The notes under the pieces were generated by a model. That model was not told the origin of the DNA, made no database searches, and saw only the letters and a list, made by a program, of their open reading frames with translations. This document shows positions 22,186 to 24,093 of a stretch of 24,093 nucleotides of DNA, piece after piece. Source of the DNA: a virus; IMG/VR virus record IMGVR_UViG_3300048067_000013, positions 1 through 24,093 of that record, one strand, 5' to 3'. How positions within the stretch are numbered: the stretch's first letter is position 1; each line of letters begins with the position of its first letter. Made by a program: the position numbers and the translations under genes.

Positions 22186-24088
22186 TAGGACGTTTTCCTT
22201 CTATCTGTCTTTCTTTCAGTAGGGCGTCTGCTACCTTCAGGCGGCGGTCAAACTCCTTGTCTTCTTGGTCCCCTTCCTTAAGATTTCTTGTGACTGCTTC
22301 CAGTTTCTCAATCTGTAGCTCTTCTGGTAGCAACTGTGTTTCCATAGCGTACTTAGATGCTCTAGCTTGCGACTCAGCAGCCTGTGCTTGTAGTGCTGAA
22401 GTTTGGCTCTGCTGAAACTCCATCTGAGTCTGTTGAGCCATCTGAGCCATCTGCTGTGCTTGAGGATCTGGCTGAGACGCCTGTTGCATAGACGCAATCA
22501 ACTCATCACGGTTACTCAGGTTCATGTTGTCGATGATGCTCTGAATCAACACAGGGTAAATTGGGCTGTCTTGCTTCATGGTCTGCAAGAGTTGTACCAA
22601 CTGAGTTACCTCGTATTCCCTAGCGATAATGCCTAGAGTAGACGTAGCGTTAAACTTGTAGTCAGCTACGGGGTAGTTTTCAGGATCAAACTGCATGTAC
22701 CTGTGTGCAGCCTTAGTTACAAACGGTAACAGAAACGACTGCTGGAAGTTAATCAGGGTGCGCTTATGGCGTTTAATAATAGCACCAAGAGACATAGAAA
22801 TACCAGCGGCAGTAGCTTCACCGTTAACAGTGCCAGCAATTCCTGCTGAATCAACCGCTCCTGTAGACTGCTGAACCATCTGCTGAAGCGCTTGTGCTTG
22901 TGCGAAAGTAATCTGACCAACTTGCCCAAAGTTAAATGGCTGTAGAACTTCACGAGGATCTCCGTTAGTTAGAATCATTTTGCCCGGACGTATTTCGGGT
23001 TTAGCACCACGAGGTAAACGTGTCGCGTCAATAGCAAGCATAGGATGAATCGTGAGGTTCAAGGCGTCAATACGTGCGCGTAGCTCTGTGTCCAGAGCCT
23101 TCTGTGAGTTGTAGCCCTTTTCGCATACACCACGACCCCAGAATCTTCCGGGAACTACGTCCCACGGGAACGCAACTACAGGCCTATCGCCCATCATGTA
23201 CGGATTAGCTTCAGCCTTTAGCAGTGTGCCACCGTTAGCAATAACTACGATAGCCTCAACGTACATGGACTCATCTTCTACGTCTACGTCCTCAGCCTCA
23301 AGCATCTCACGAGGTACTAGGCCGTAGTACTTTGTCAGACGTACCTTGTCGTCGTTGTAGATCGTTAGGTCTTGGTCAGGCTCTAGGTCTGTGTCAGGCG
23401 CAGCAGACTCAATGTAAGCGTCTCTGTACACGCCCTGCTCCTGTAGCAGTTCTACGGAGTGCTTAGACACAAACTCATCAATAGCCACACCCATAGCGTC
23501 TTCTACAGTCGTTGCTACAGGGTCTATTAAGAAGTTCTGAGGCAGTACTGGCTTGAGTTTAACAACGATTCTGTCAGTAATGTTTACACCTACAGCCTGC
23601 AACTGTCCTTCCATAATAGGCTGAGTAGCAGGAGCCATTTCCTTGATCTCCTCAAGAACTACCTCTCCTATACCTGTGCCAAACACAGCAGAGTTAATTA
23701 GGCACTCTGCAACAGCCTTACGTACCTTACAGTTCTCAAAGTCTTCTGTTAGCTTGTTACGGAGGTACTGTACGTCCTGACGGTCTTTGTCGTTAGTGTC
23801 GTCAGCGATGTCAAACCACTTACCTCTGCCAAACGTGGCTTCCTCTAGCTCTGCTACGTTAGACTCTACGGCCTGTTGTAGCGCAGGAGATATGATTCTG
23901 GAACGCTCTGATCCTCTCTGAGAATCTGCAGGATCCCACTGTCCTCTCCAGAGCCTGTAGTACTCTTCAAACTTTGCTTCGTAGTTTGACTCGTAGTGGT
24001 CACGCCAGTTTTCACACTTGGTCATCACCCACTCTTCCAGAGACTCTTCAATCATCAGAGGATCTGGGCTATAGATATCTTCTGCCAT
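22037..24088 (-). CDS. Portal (head-tail connector) protein
   Basis: A 683-residue protein that forms the ring through which DNA enters and leaves the head. The N-terminus (EEWVMTKCENWRDHYESNYE, then YRLWRGQWD) and the segment RSRIISPALQQAVESNVAEL are typical of podovirus portals. The core includes VFGTGIGEVVLEE, LPQNFLIDP and VPGRFWGRGVCEKGY. From about 430 the crown/wing helices begin, followed by a Gln-rich helix (AQQMAQMAQQTQMEFQQ). The last 50 residues are Pro/Gly/Asn-rich and disordered, and may carry an overprinted frame. The ATG at 24088 lies close to the window edge, so its ribosome site is not visible. It would pair with the adaptor at 10176-10823 and with terminase, which lies outside the window. 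Confidence 0.85.
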   Translation of the reverse strand: MAEDIYSPDPLMIEESLEEWVMTKCENWRDHYESNYEAKFEEYYRLWRGQWDPADSQRGSERSRIISPALQQAVESNVAELEEATFGRGKWFDIADDTNDKDRQDVQYLRNKLTEDFENCKVRKAVAECLINSAVFGTGIGEVVLEEIKEMAPATQPIMEGQLQAVGVNITDRIVVKLKPVLPQNFLIDPVATTVEDAMGVAIDEFVSKHSVELLQEQGVYRDAYIESAAPDTDLEPDQDLTIYNDDKVRLTKYYGLVPREMLEAEDVDVEDESMYVEAIVVIANGGTLLKAEANPYMMGDRPVVAFPWDVVPGRFWGRGVCEKGYNSQKALDTELRARIDALNLTIHPMLAIDATRLPRGAKPEIRPGKMILTNGDPREVLQPFNFGQVGQITFAQAQALQQMVQQSTGAVDSAGIAGTVNGEATAAGISMSLGAIIKRHKRTLINFQQSFLLPFVTKAAHRYMQFDPENYPVADYKFNATSTLGIIAREYEVTQLVQLLQTMKQDSPIYPVLIQSIIDNMNLSNRDELIASMQQASQPDPQAQQMAQMAQQTQMEFQQSQTSALQAQAAESQARASKYAMETQLLPEELQIEKLEAVTRNLKEGDQEDKEFDRRLKVADALLKERQIEGKRPNANDTNRNEPVPNANQPSVPRPVQQIGSPRGQGGGPRGPNVGPAPEGGL

Positions 24089-24093
24089 AGTAC

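Overview
The window is part of the genome of a tailed dsDNA phage with a podovirus-style virion, most likely a marine or freshwater phage known mainly from metagenomes. The evidence is dense, overlapping genes, strong Shine-Dalgarno sites, a recognisable head and tail module, and a phage-type cobalamin-dependent ribonucleotide reductase. There are no host genes, tRNAs, integrase, insertion sequences or CRISPR arrays, so nothing suggests a prophage boundary. The host cannot be named from this sequence.

Layout. Positions 1-2627 are on the + strand: the tail end of a small acidic protein, a DUF3310 protein, an 85-residue protein on a GTG start, and a class II ribonucleotide reductase. This is a nucleotide-supply module. 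From 24088 down to 2622 everything is on the - strand and reads as one late, structural region. In transcription order it holds: portal; a possible coiled-coil gene overprinted on the portal 3' end; three very basic mini-proteins; a sigma70-type promoter at about 21465-21493; an 82-residue protein; a zinc ribbon; scaffold; major capsid protein; a factor-independent terminator at 19044-19066; an Ala/Ser/Thr-repeat fibre protein; a large tail fibre; a 103-residue protein; three membrane proteins that look like a holin cassette, one of only 57 residues; a 1243-residue protein with about 80 cysteines; a head-tail adaptor; a tail nozzle-like protein; a 77-residue protein; and four large internal or ejection-type proteins plus a small orphan gene. 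The two strands converge with a 6-bp overlap of the last genes at 2622-2627.

How it works together. The ribonucleotide reductase would supply deoxynucleotides for phage replication. Portal, scaffold and capsid build the procapsid. The adaptor and nozzle make the short tail, the fibre proteins contact the host, and the long helical proteins at 2800-8369 are candidates for ejected core proteins. The promoter before the head genes and the terminator right after the capsid gene make a discrete head-assembly transcription unit, much like the T7 arrangement with T-phi after gene 10. Terminase, polymerases and an endolysin are not in this window.

Most unusual items: the giant cysteine-rich protein with internal repeats and calcium-loop-like motifs; the promoter with two palindromes, one of which would form a hairpin at the 5' end of the mRNA; the cassette of basic mini-proteins; the overprinted coiled-coil frame at the portal end; and the convergent junction with a perfect 10-bp inverted repeat.
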